Of a stretch of DNA of 21,574 nt, positions 14,146-21,574 are shown piece by piece. The stretch's first letter is position 1. Each line of letters opens with the position of its first letter. Origin of the DNA: Mailhella sp. GTDB taxonomy: Bacteria > Desulfobacterota > Desulfovibrionia > Desulfovibrionales > Desulfovibrionaceae. The notes beneath the pieces are model-generated. The model searched no databases and was not told where the DNA came from. It saw only the letters and a list, made by a program, of their open reading frames with translations. Where the stretch lies: the NCBI GenBank assembly GCA_017411945.1, contig JAFQPD010000065.1, positions 1 to 21,574 on the forward strand, written 5' to 3'. The position numbers were made by a program, and so were the translations under genes.

Positions 14146-15420
14146 ATGTCTTACACGGAAACCACCAATGTCGGCTTCTTCTCGAAGCTTGGAAATTCCT
14201 TCTCCGGCATGGGCATGGGCCTTGTGCTGTTCCTCGCCGGCACCGCCCTGCTCTGGTGGAACGAAGGCGACTTCGTAGCCACCCGCGATGCTCTGAACGA
14301 AACCCAGGCCCAGACCCAGATGGTGGGCGACGCCAAAAATCTCGGCCCCTCCTTCTCCGGCAAGGTAGTGCATGTGACCGGCTTTGCCGACACCAAGCAG
14401 CTGCTCGCCGACACGGCCTTCGGCGTCAGCCAGACGGCCATCGCCCTGAACCGCCAGGTGGAGATCTACCAGTGGGTGGAACGTTCTGAAGAAAAGAAGC
14501 AGAAGAAGCTCGGCGGCGGCGAAGAGATCGTCACCACCTACCATTACGACAAGAAGTGGGTGAGCTCCCCTGTGGATTCCTCCTCCTTCCACGACCCGCA
14601 GGCCCGCGAACGCAAGGCCAACACCCAGCTCATCGTGGCTGAGGACCAGGAGCTTGTCGCTTCCGACGTGACCTTCGGCGCGTACCGCCTGCCCGACTTC
14701 CTCATCGGCTCCATCTCCGGCGAAAGGCCCTTCGACGTGAAGATGTCCGAAGAAGCGCGCGCCGAAATGGAACGCGCCATCTTCGCCGCCAACCCCCATC
14801 TGAAGCCCATCCAGAAGGCTCCAGCCGTTCAGGAAGGCGAAGCCCCCGCTGTTCAGGCCTCCCCTGAATTCGTCCATCAGCAGGGCAACGTCATCTATGT
14901 GGGCCGCAGCCCTGCCGCCCCCCGCATCGGCGACGTGCGCGTGACCTTCACCGCCGTCTACCCTGCCGACATCAGCATCATCGCCAAGTTCAACGGCACC
15001 ACCTTCGAAAAGGTCTACACCTCCAACGGCAAGAGCGTCAGCCGCCTGAGCATGGGCATCGTCAGCGCCGACCACATGTTCGGCAAGGCCCACAGCTCCA
15101 ACAGCACCTGGACGTGGATACTCCGCGCGGCGGGCATCTTCCTCGTCATCGGCGGCCTCAAGGCCATCGTGGCCCCGCTTTCCGTCATCGCCGGCGTCAT
15201 CCCCCTTCTGGGCGACATCGTGGGCGCGGGCACGGGCATCGTCTGCACGCTTCTGGGCGCGGCATGGTCTCTGGTCATCATCTCTGTGGCATGGCTGCGC
15301 TTCCGCCCGCTCATCGGCGGAGCCATGATAGCCGCGGCGGCCCTGCTCATTGCCGCCCTGTACTTCAAGGGCCGCGCGAAGAAGGCCGCTGCCCCTGCGC
15401 CTCAGGCCCCTGCCGAATAA
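14146..15420 (+). CDS. TMEM43-family membrane protein
   Basis: This 424-aa protein starts at 14146 after a perfect AGGAGGT. An N-terminal membrane segment with GLVLFLAGTALLWWNEGDF (25-43) is followed by a large soluble domain and by several hydrophobic segments in the last ~100 residues. This is the layout of the TMEM43 (PF07787) family. The best-known member is a human nuclear-envelope protein; bacterial homologs have no established role. A charged, Lys-rich stretch and an Ala/Pro/Glu linker lie within the soluble part. It is followed 23 bp later by the 5'-nucleotidase gene, so they probably share the upstream promoter. Confidence 0.85.
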   Translation: MSYTETTNVGFFSKLGNSFSGMGMGLVLFLAGTALLWWNEGDFVATRDALNETQAQTQMVGDAKNLGPSFSGKVVHVTGFADTKQLLADTAFGVSQTAIALNRQVEIYQWVERSEEKKQKKLGGGEEIVTTYHYDKKWVSSPVDSSSFHDPQARERKANTQLIVAEDQELVASDVTFGAYRLPDFLIGSISGERPFDVKMSEEARAEMERAIFAANPHLKPIQKAPAVQEGEAPAVQASPEFVHQQGNVIYVGRSPAAPRIGDVRVTFTAVYPADISIIAKFNGTTFEKVYTSNGKSVSRLSMGIVSADHMFGKAHSSNSTWTWILRAAGIFLVIGGLKAIVAPLSVIAGVIPLLGDIVGAGTGIVCTLLGAAWSLVIISVAWLRFRPLIGGAMIAAAALLIAALYFKGRAKKAAAPAPQAPAE

Positions 15421-15443
15421 GGCAAGGACGAAGGAGAACCAAG

Positions 15444-17075
15444 ATGTTCCTCAGCCCTAAGAAAATGTTCGGCCTCTCCCTGCTGCTCGCCGCAGGGCTC
15501 AGCCTTTCCGGCTGTGCGCGGGAAAGCTGCCCCCTTAACTTCCTCAAGGAAAAGAAGGGGCTGGAACTGACAGTTCTGCATACTAACGACACCCATTCCC
15601 ATGTGGCCGGCATAGACAAATACGGCAACGCGGCCTTCGGCACGGAAAAGAGCGTGGGCGGCCTTGGCCGCATCGCTTCCGCCGTGAAGTCCATCAAGGC
15701 CGAGAAGGACAACGTGATATTCGTGGACGCGGGCGACCAGTTCCAGGGCACCCTGTTCTTCAGCGTGAACAAGTCCCCCATGCTGGCCGAGATCAACGAC
15801 CATATGCCGTGGGACGCCATGACGCTCGGCAACCATGAATTCGACGACGGCTGCCACGCCCTTGCCAAGTTCCTCGAAAGGAGCAAGGTGCCCGCTCTGG
15901 CCGCCAACCTCGCCCCCGAAAAGGGCTGCCCCCTGCTCAAGGCCGACTACGCCCCGCACATCGTCAAGGAGATGCGCGGCGAGAAGGTGGGCATCATCGG
16001 CATCGCCAACGAGCAGGGCTCTACGCTGGCCGCAGCCTGCGAACATACAAAGTTCACCGGCATGGCCGAAACGCTGGAGCGTGAAGTGGCCGAACTGGAA
16101 GCGCAGGGCGTGAAGCATATCGTGGTCGTCACCCACATCGGCCTGCCTGCCGACCGCGAGCTTGCGCGTTCCGTGAACGGCGTGGACATCATCGTGGGCG
16201 GCCACACCCACAGCTTCATCGGCGAGGGCACGGGTTCCGAAGGCCCCTACCCCATAGTGGAAAAGGCCCCGAACGGCCAGCCCGTCCTGGTGGTCACGGC
16301 CAAGCGCGCCGCCCAGTACCTGGGCCAGCTGAACGTCACCTTCGACGAGGACGGCGTGCCCGCAAGCTGGAACGGCGCCCCCATGGAGCTGAAGAACGAC
16401 GCCCCCGTGGATCCTGAAGTGGCCGCCGTCATCGGCCGCTACGCCGCCACGCTGGAAGAATTCCGCAGCACTGTCATCGGCACGCACGACCTTGACCTCC
16501 CCGACGGCATGGACCTCTGCCGCGAAGTGGAATGCCTTGGCGGCATGCTCACTGCCGACGCCATGCTCGAACAGGCCCGCCCCCACGGCGCGTCCATAGC
16601 CTTCACCAACGGCGGCGGCATACGAGCCGCCCTGCCCAAGGGCAACATCACCCGCGGCGACATCCTCACCATCCATCCCTTCGGCAACGTCTTCGTGCTC
16701 CGCGAGTACACGGGCGAGCAGATACTCGCCGCGCTGGAACACGGCGTGAAGGGCGAAGGAGCCAAGGGGCCGCATCTGCTCCAGCCCGCAGGCCTCCGCT
16801 ACGAGGTGGACAGCACCCGCCCCGAAGGCAGCCGCATCGTGAAGGCCGAGGTGCTCGGCAAGGACGGCAAGGCCCTTCCCCTCGACCTCCGGGCCCGCTA
16901 TGTGACGGCCCTCACCGACTACCTTTCCGGCGGCGGCGACGGCTTCGCCATGCTCACGGAAGGCAATGTCGTGGAATCTGCCGAACCGCTGGTAGCCGAC
17001 GTGCTGGACGGCTACATCCGCAGTCACAGCCCCATCACGGCCCCTGAAGGCGGGCGCATAGTCCGCGTGAAGTGA
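15444..17075 (+). CDS. UshA-like 5'-nucleotidase / UDP-sugar hydrolase lipoprotein
   Basis: This 543-aa protein has a lipoprotein signal (LSGC, Cys 24) and all motifs of the calcineurin-like metallophosphatase: HTNDTHSH (46-53), DAGDQF (95-100), GNHEFD (129-134), VVTHIG (228-233) and GGHTHS (252-257). The C-terminal substrate-binding domain carries NGGGIRA (389-395) and FGNVFVLREYTGEQI (413-427). It probably hydrolyses nucleotides or UDP-sugars in the periplasm or on the cell surface to salvage nucleosides and phosphate. The start at 15444 is chosen for the AAGGAG site and the signal peptide. It lies 23 bp after the TMEM43 gene. Confidence 0.93.
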   Translation: MFLSPKKMFGLSLLLAAGLSLSGCARESCPLNFLKEKKGLELTVLHTNDTHSHVAGIDKYGNAAFGTEKSVGGLGRIASAVKSIKAEKDNVIFVDAGDQFQGTLFFSVNKSPMLAEINDHMPWDAMTLGNHEFDDGCHALAKFLERSKVPALAANLAPEKGCPLLKADYAPHIVKEMRGEKVGIIGIANEQGSTLAAACEHTKFTGMAETLEREVAELEAQGVKHIVVVTHIGLPADRELARSVNGVDIIVGGHTHSFIGEGTGSEGPYPIVEKAPNGQPVLVVTAKRAAQYLGQLNVTFDEDGVPASWNGAPMELKNDAPVDPEVAAVIGRYAATLEEFRSTVIGTHDLDLPDGMDLCREVECLGGMLTADAMLEQARPHGASIAFTNGGGIRAALPKGNITRGDILTIHPFGNVFVLREYTGEQILAALEHGVKGEGAKGPHLLQPAGLRYEVDSTRPEGSRIVKAEVLGKDGKALPLDLRARYVTALTDYLSGGGDGFAMLTEGNVVESAEPLVADVLDGYIRSHSPITAPEGGRIVRVK

Positions 17076-17083
17076 CGCACCTT

Positions 17084-17119
17084 TCAGGCCGCCTTGCCCC
17101 TTGCGGCGGGGCGGCCTGA
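17084..17119 (+). terminator. Hairpin after the 5'-nucleotidase gene
   Basis: TCAGGCCGCC (17084-17093) pairs perfectly with 17110-17119. Only a weak T-rich tail follows (CTATCTTCT), so termination may be partial before the LRR gene. Confidence 0.6.
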
Positions 17120-17147
17120 CTATCTTCTAACATCAGGAGCTCCTCGC

Positions 17148-18653
17148 ATGAAGTTTTCTCCTCTGCTCATTTCTTTCCTCGCCGCCGGCATCCTCTATGT
17201 TCCTGCCGCGAACGCCGAGCCCGGCTTTGAAAGCTCTTCCAGCAACATTTCCATAACGGAAGCCGTGAACAGCGACGCCCTCGCCTTCATCAGGGCCGAG
17301 AAAGGCAAGCTCGACAGCGGCTTCGCCATCTCTGTGGAAAAGATCTCCGATGCCGACCTCGACAGGCTCTGCTCCGCCTTCCCCGACATCGAAAAGCTGA
17401 CCATCGACGACGAGGGCAAGCTCACCACCCTTGCCCCTCTGGCAAAGCTGGCCAAGCTCACGGAATTCGACGGCAATGAGCTGCACGGCGTCAAGGACTT
17501 CTCGCCCCTCGCCGGCCTGACCGGCCTGACCAGTCTGGCCGTTGAAAGCGAAGGCATGACGGGCGACCTGAAGTGGATGTCCGCCCTTGCCAAGCTCGAA
17601 AGCATCGAGATCAAGGCCGAGAACCTGACGTCCTTCGAGGGCGTCCCCTCCCTGCCTTCCCTGACGGAAGCCAGCTTCCACCGGGCCGCGCCTGCCGACC
17701 TCACCCCCCTTGTGAAGAGCCTGCCCGCCCTCACGGAGCTGGACCTCAGCTACTGCAAGATAGCCGACTTCACTCCCCTGGCCCAGCTTGCCGACCTCGA
17801 ATACCTGAACCTCTACGGCGCCGCGGTGAAGGATTTCTCGCCCCTCGCCCAGTGCCCCAAGCTCGACAAGGTGACCTACTACGCCGTGAAGGGCGCGGAT
17901 TTCTCCACCCTTGGCGCGCTGAAGCAGGTGACGGAGCTTGACGGCGGACTCACCCAGCTTGCCGACCTTGCGTGGATAGCGGACATGCCCAGGCTCAGGA
18001 CCTTCGACCTGTTCTCCGAACATGTCACCGACTACAGCCCGCTTGCCAAGACCAATATCGAGAAGCTGACCATCTGGAGCATGAAGAAGCCCGTGGGCGA
18101 CCTTGCCGCCATCGGCTCCATGCCCAAGCTCAGAGAACTGAAGCTGTGGACCGTGGAAGGCGCGAGCAACTCCGCCGCCCTCGCCGGCCTTGCCTCGCTC
18201 GAAAACTTCGTCATCTCCGGCGATTACAACAAGAAGGGCGGAGAAGCCTTCGACCTCGCCGCCGCTTCCGGCTGGGCCAAGGTGAAGAAGATGGACATCC
18301 AGGGCACGGACGTGGCGAACGCCGACAAGGCCGGCGCTCTGCCTGCGCTCGAACAGCTCTCCATCCGCAAGGTCAACCAGCGGAGCGGCAAGCCCCTCAG
18401 TCTGGCCGCTTTCGGCAAGGCTGCTGCGCTGAAGAGCGTGACCATCGACGACTGCGCCGTAGCCGACTTCGCGGCCCTGGCCGGATGCGCCTCTCTTGAG
18501 CGCGTGAAGCTCAGCAAGGTCAAGGGCGTCACCGGCATCGACGCACTGAAGAAGTGCCCCAACCTGAAGAATATCGACATCTCCAAGTGCCCCGACATCC
18601 CGGATTCCGCACTCAGCGGCTTCGATTCCAAGGTAAAGATCAGAAAGCGCTAA
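17148..18653 (+). CDS. Exported leucine-rich-repeat protein (internalin-like repeats)
   Basis: This 501-aa protein starts at 17148 after AGGAG, with a signal peptide ending near ANAEP (residue 23). From about residue 80 to the end it consists of LRR units of about 21-23 residues, such as FSPLAGLTGLTSLAVES and FTPLAQLADLEYLNLYG. The recurring FSPLA / LTPL phrase is typical of SDS22/internalin-like repeats. No LPXTG, membrane anchor or enzymatic domain is visible, and the protein ends in a short basic tail. It is probably a periplasmic or secreted binding protein; the partner is unknown. A hairpin lies on each side, so it may be its own transcription unit or the end of the TMEM43 unit. Confidence 0.85.
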   Translation: MKFSPLLISFLAAGILYVPAANAEPGFESSSSNISITEAVNSDALAFIRAEKGKLDSGFAISVEKISDADLDRLCSAFPDIEKLTIDDEGKLTTLAPLAKLAKLTEFDGNELHGVKDFSPLAGLTGLTSLAVESEGMTGDLKWMSALAKLESIEIKAENLTSFEGVPSLPSLTEASFHRAAPADLTPLVKSLPALTELDLSYCKIADFTPLAQLADLEYLNLYGAAVKDFSPLAQCPKLDKVTYYAVKGADFSTLGALKQVTELDGGLTQLADLAWIADMPRLRTFDLFSEHVTDYSPLAKTNIEKLTIWSMKKPVGDLAAIGSMPKLRELKLWTVEGASNSAALAGLASLENFVISGDYNKKGGEAFDLAAASGWAKVKKMDIQGTDVANADKAGALPALEQLSIRKVNQRSGKPLSLAAFGKAAALKSVTIDDCAVADFAALAGCASLERVKLSKVKGVTGIDALKKCPNLKNIDISKCPDIPDSALSGFDSKVKIRKR

Positions 18654-18664
18654 TCCTTTGTTCG

Positions 18665-18697
18665 AAGGCGGGGCCGGGCTCGTTCCGGCTCCGCTTT
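18665..18697 (+). terminator. GC-rich terminator after the LRR gene
   Basis: A 13-bp stem with two G-U pairs (18665-18677 with 18685-18697) encloses a 7-nt loop and begins 11 bp after the LRR stop. The T-run is short and partly in the stem. Confidence 0.6.
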
Positions 18698-18726
18698 ATG
18701 TCATTTAACTGTAAGGAGGCCGTTCC

Positions 18727-19218
18727 GTGAAAACCTGCCTGCGAACCATAGCGATACTGGCGCTCCTTGCCCTGTGTTGCGCTCCGTCCGCCGCCTTTGC
18801 CGCTCAGGGCAGCCCTGCTCCGGCCCCTGAAACAGGATCCGCCTCCTCTGATGCCGGCGAAGAGGAGCTCCGGGTCGTACTCCCCGAGGTGCGCCTCACC
18901 CTTAACGAACGCCTCATGCTCCAGCACGCCATATGCGCGCTCTGGCATCAGTCGCTCACTCAGCCGACCGTGAACATCGAAGGCATAGACCCCTTCACGC
19001 TGGAAGCTCCTGAGCATATTTTCGTCGATCCGCCCTCAGCTTTCGACTACGATGGCGAATGGTATTTCGAAGGGCTCATACGCCGCATGGCTCCCGGCGC
19101 CGACGGCATAGAGCGCATCGAGCTCCTCAACGGCTTTATCGTGCGTTTTTCGCGGCAGGCCGACGGTTCCTTCCGCATCGTGTCTTTCAACTTCGAACCG
19201 CTTGGCGAAGCCGGCTAG
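18727..19218 (+). CDS. Small exported protein of unknown function (163 aa)
   Basis: Translation probably starts at a GTG at 18727, preceded by AAGGAGG at 8 nt. A signal peptide (MKTCLRTIAILALLALCC..., cleavage near AFAAQ) is followed by a Pro/Ala/Ser-rich linker. The folded part has LMLQHAICALWHQSLTQ (about 63-79) and ends with GFIVRFSRQADGSFRIVSFNF. The pattern resembles that of the next gene (VMKHTMLTLWDLGITEA...), so the two may be distant relatives with an NTF2-like fold. That is inferred from pattern only. The stop is 9 bp before the next ATG. Confidence 0.75.
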   Translation: MKTCLRTIAILALLALCCAPSAAFAAQGSPAPAPETGSASSDAGEEELRVVLPEVRLTLNERLMLQHAICALWHQSLTQPTVNIEGIDPFTLEAPEHIFVDPPSAFDYDGEWYFEGLIRRMAPGADGIERIELLNGFIVRFSRQADGSFRIVSFNFEPLGEAG

Positions 19219-19227
19219 GAACTCCCC

Positions 19228-19890
19228 ATGAAAAAGATGCTCGCTTCCCTCTTCGCGCTGGCCCTCTTCTGCCTGCTTTCCGCCTCGCCGGCCTGCTCTG
19301 CTCCGGCGGAAAAAGCCGCCCCTACGAAGCAGGATGTGCTCGTCATGAAGCACACCATGCTCACGCTCTGGGACCTAGGCATCACAGAAGCCCGAGCCAT
19401 GCCCCCGGTCGAACTCTGCCGCAACGCCCTCTCATTCCTCATGCGCGGCGAATTCAGCACAAGCGCAGAGCTCAGTTCCATGCATCCGGCCCGGTTTGCC
19501 AATCTTCCAGAAAAATTCGGCGCGTTCTTCCACAAAAAGCTCGTGGAGAAAACGGCTCGCCTCGTCTTCAACGGATGGACCGATGAAAACGCCCTGCCCG
19601 AAGGCGTCTTCCTTGGCGCGGAAGGCTATTATGTAGATATGGAAGCCTTCCATAAGGACATCCCTGTCAACGACGACATGTGGCTCCCCTCGTATGCCGC
19701 CGTGGAATCGATGATCCAGCAGGCAGACGGAACCGTTATCCTCAACGGCAGACTGCGCCGCTTCAAGTCCGCGGAATCCATCCATGACGAGTTCCTCTGG
19801 GCGGCCGCTCCGTTCATGGCTCGCTTCGTCCCCACAGAGGAAGGCTGGCAGCTCACATCCTTCGTCATCACAGCCGAAGCCATGGGGTAG
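19228..19890 (+). CDS. Exported protein of unknown function (220 aa)
   Basis: A signal peptide (MKKMLASLFALALFCLLSAS, cleavage near ACSAP) precedes a body with VMKHTMLTLWDLGITEA (about 39-55) and a closing ARFVPTEEGWQLTSFVI strand region. The ribosome site TAGGA overlaps the preceding stop codon, so translation is probably coupled. It has the same length as the lipoprotein at 6108, and both end in a W-containing strand pattern; clear homology was not seen by eye. It is the second gene of the plus-strand exported-protein cluster. Confidence 0.75.
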   Translation: MKKMLASLFALALFCLLSASPACSAPAEKAAPTKQDVLVMKHTMLTLWDLGITEARAMPPVELCRNALSFLMRGEFSTSAELSSMHPARFANLPEKFGAFFHKKLVEKTARLVFNGWTDENALPEGVFLGAEGYYVDMEAFHKDIPVNDDMWLPSYAAVESMIQQADGTVILNGRLRRFKSAESIHDEFLWAAAPFMARFVPTEEGWQLTSFVITAEAMG

Positions 19891-20019
19891 AAATCCTGAA
19901 ATTTCCTCTGAGGGCAATAGCTTTTCAATCAATTCTTTTATATTGTTATCTCTATCGAAAATAGCGAAAGGCTTGTGCTCTGTTACGGCTCTCGTTTTTT
20001 CAGCAACAGGAGACCACTC
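19891..20019 (+). other. AT-rich gap before the 436-aa gene (possible promoter)
   Basis: This stretch is clearly AT-rich around 19915-19960 and has a TATATT at 19939-19944, but no good -35 was found. It may allow separate expression of the 436-aa gene and its neighbour. Confidence 0.3.
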
Positions 20020-21330
20020 ATGAAGAAAATCACCGCAGCGGCCCTTCTTGCCATATCGCTCTGTGCGGCTCAGGCCTACGCCGGCCCCGCTCCCCACAGC
20101 GAAGTGGCCAAGGCCAATATCTATCTCACCGACTTTGAAAAGGAAGTGGCTCGCGCCCAGGGTGCGGACATGGGCCGCTACCACAACCGCCGCGAGGCCC
20201 TCACCCGCATACGCGAGCTGGCCCGCCTCTACCCCGACGACCCCAAGGTGCAGGAGCTCGTGCGCCGCGCCAGCATAGCCAACATGAAGAGCAAGGGCGA
20301 CTTCCTCGAAATCTCCCCGGAAATGGTGGCCTACAAGAAGAACGAGGAAGCCCTGCGCGAACGCTTCCGCAAGATGAATCAGGACGAATGGCAGAAAAAG
20401 CTTGCCGAATCGTCCCCCATCACCAAGGCCTTCCCCTCGCCCGACCCTCTGCAGGTCAACATCGAGGACTACATCGGCAAATATGTGGTGCTGGAGAACG
20501 TGCTCTACCCGAACAATCAGTTCATAGGCATGTCGGGCGAATACATCCACGTGGGCAAGCCCTCTTCCGGCTACTATTTCGTCGATATAGACGGCAGGGC
20601 GTGGCTCGGCCCCTACGAAGCCGTGAAGCGCTACCGCCGCTTCGTGGACGCCAGCCTTGGCGAGAGCATCAGCTTCACCGTGCTCGGCAAAATTACCGGC
20701 GTGGTGGCGGAATCGCCCGAAGCCGGAGAGACCAAGGTGGCCGCAGCCGCGTGGGGATGGATAGTGCAGCCCGCATACCTGTACGCCGGCGAACGAGTCA
20801 TGGCCCGCTACGACGCCAGCCACGAGAATTCCGGCACCTTCTACGGCGAAGAAGAAGTAGAGAAGATAAAGGACGGCTGGTACACGGTGAAGTCCGTGCC
20901 GGACAACGTGGACCCGAAGCGCCTCATGGAAATTTTCGCCACGGCCATCAAGGAAAAGAACTTCGAGCTGTACTGCCAGTGCATCCATCCCGACCGCCAG
21001 CGTTCCGACACCGGCAAGTCGCTCCTGCGCTACCACTGGGACCTGCATCAGGAGCGCTTCCAGAAGGAATATGTGCACGCCTTCTTCGACGAGCCTGAAA
21101 TCACGGTCATCAAGGGCTTCACCGGCGGCGACGACCTCGACGACTTCTTCATGAGCGCCGACCAGAAGAGCGCCGTGAGCAAGGGTTCCGGCGAAGTGGA
21201 GGAAATGGCCATCGTGATGAGCCGCGCCTTCGAGGAAAGCGGCAAGCAGCGCGGCTCCAAGAACCGCCACGAACTGCGCCGCAAGGGCAATGGCCGCTGG
21301 TACGTCAACACCTACGACGTGCGCTTCTAG
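20020..21330 (+). CDS. Exported three-part protein, paralog of the 7907-9232 gene (436 aa)
   Basis: The start at 20020 (MKKITAAALLAISLCAAQAY) gives a type I signal peptide and has AGGAG 7 nt upstream. The mature protein has a helical N-terminal part, a beta-rich centre (GKYVVLENVLYPNNQFIG, GPYEAVKRYRR, LGKITGVV) and a C-terminal part (MEIFATAIKEKNFELYCQCI ... GRWYVNTYDVRF) that looks NTF2-like. It is collinear with the 441-aa protein encoded on the opposite strand 11 kb away. The conserved W, Y and charged residues suggest that both are under selection. The function is unknown; location in the periplasm or outside the cell is inferred from the signal peptide. Confidence 0.85.
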   Translation: MKKITAAALLAISLCAAQAYAGPAPHSEVAKANIYLTDFEKEVARAQGADMGRYHNRREALTRIRELARLYPDDPKVQELVRRASIANMKSKGDFLEISPEMVAYKKNEEALRERFRKMNQDEWQKKLAESSPITKAFPSPDPLQVNIEDYIGKYVVLENVLYPNNQFIGMSGEYIHVGKPSSGYYFVDIDGRAWLGPYEAVKRYRRFVDASLGESISFTVLGKITGVVAESPEAGETKVAAAAWGWIVQPAYLYAGERVMARYDASHENSGTFYGEEEVEKIKDGWYTVKSVPDNVDPKRLMEIFATAIKEKNFELYCQCIHPDRQRSDTGKSLLRYHWDLHQERFQKEYVHAFFDEPEITVIKGFTGGDDLDDFFMSADQKSAVSKGSGEVEEMAIVMSRAFEESGKQRGSKNRHELRRKGNGRWYVNTYDVRF

Positions 21331-21359
21331 TCTCAAGCTCCCTACGGAAAGGAAACGCC

Positions 21360-21574
21360 ATGTTCGCTATGAAAGATATGTTCCGCTGGATGAGCGCAGG
21401 CTGCCTCACGCTCTGCCTTGCCGTTCCGGCCTTCGCCCAGAACCAGCAGTTTCAGGACAAAGCCAACAAAGCCCCTGTGAACGGCCGAGTCTATGCCCAG
21501 CAGCAGGCCGAGAAGATGCAGAACGCCTTCAAGGCCCTGCAATCCTGCGTCGTCGCCAACGACAAATTCGAAAA
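21360..21574 (+). CDS. Exported protein, N-terminus only (runs off the window)
   Basis: An ATG at 21360 with AAGGAA upstream opens a frame with a signal peptide (MFAMKDMFRWMSAGCLTLCL..., cleavage near AFAQN). Gln/Lys-rich sequence follows, continuing past the window end. It lies 29 bp after the 436-aa gene, as the 358-aa gene follows the 441-aa gene on the other strand. A weak PV...Y...M...L...V..D pattern after the signal peptide suggests that the two followers are related, but only 71 residues are visible. Confidence 0.7.
   Translation, partial: MFAMKDMFRWMSAGCLTLCLAVPAFAQNQQFQDKANKAPVNGRVYAQQQAEKMQNAFKALQSCVVANDKFE

Noticed and set aside
15402..17027. Minus-strand open frame of 541 codons opposite the 5'-nucleotidase
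   Set aside because: The plus strand carries all catalytic motifs of a known enzyme, so the antisense frame is a by-product of its codon bias.
19432..21336. Minus-strand open frame of 634 codons opposite the 436-aa gene
   Set aside because: It spans two plus-strand exported-protein genes and an AT-rich gap; the plus-strand product has a paralog while this frame has no recognisable motif.

Overview
The window looks like a GC-rich (about 60% in most genes) Gram-negative chromosome, probably a Desulfovibrionales / Desulfovibrionaceae-type gut or sediment bacterium. This rests on codon bias, strong AGGAGG-type ribosome sites, many exported proteins and lipoproteins, and short GC-rich terminators. 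The taxonomic call is a guess, because no rRNA or other marker gene is present. Two unlike regions meet at about position 5,780.

Region 1 (1-5,778, everything on the minus strand) is an accessory defence island. In transcription order it reads: DUF2188 small protein (5341-5120), a short HsdS-like protein with one target-recognition half (4936-4367), HsdM (4363-2864), a two-domain HsdS (2744-1536), a KAP-family P-loop NTPase (1539-142) and the first 43 codons of HsdR (131-1, running off the window). The KAP gene overlaps hsdS by 4 bp and ends 10 bp before hsdR, so it is built into the type I restriction-modification operon. hsdS and the KAP gene are much more AT-rich than hsdM, which suggests a swapped-in cargo segment. 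The island ends at an 18-bp copy of a tRNA-Glu 3' end (5761-5778), followed by a canonical terminator. Four CCAACCA repeats lie on the island side of this presumed attachment site.

Region 2 (5,780-21,574) encodes mostly exported proteins of unknown function. On the minus strand a probable five-gene operon (10508 to 6108) encodes a His/Pro-rich lipoprotein, an SH3-like exported protein, a 441-aa exported protein, a 358-aa exported protein and a 220-aa lipoprotein. On the plus strand a second cluster (18727 to the window end) encodes 163-aa, 220-aa and 436-aa exported proteins and a truncated fourth one. The 441-aa and 436-aa proteins are clear paralogs, and each is followed by an exported-protein gene, so the two clusters are partial mirror images.

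Between them lie a two-gene signalling module on the minus strand (a lipoprotein family-1 solute-binding protein, coupled by a 4-bp overlap to a membrane-anchored LuxR-type regulator, with no transporter permeases in the window) and a divergent plus-strand set (a TMEM43-family membrane protein, a UshA-like 5'-nucleotidase lipoprotein and a leucine-rich-repeat exported protein). A 17-bp palindrome beside an extended -10 promoter sits in the divergent intergenic region and is a plausible operator. No rRNA gene, complete tRNA gene, CRISPR array, insertion sequence or integrase gene was found.
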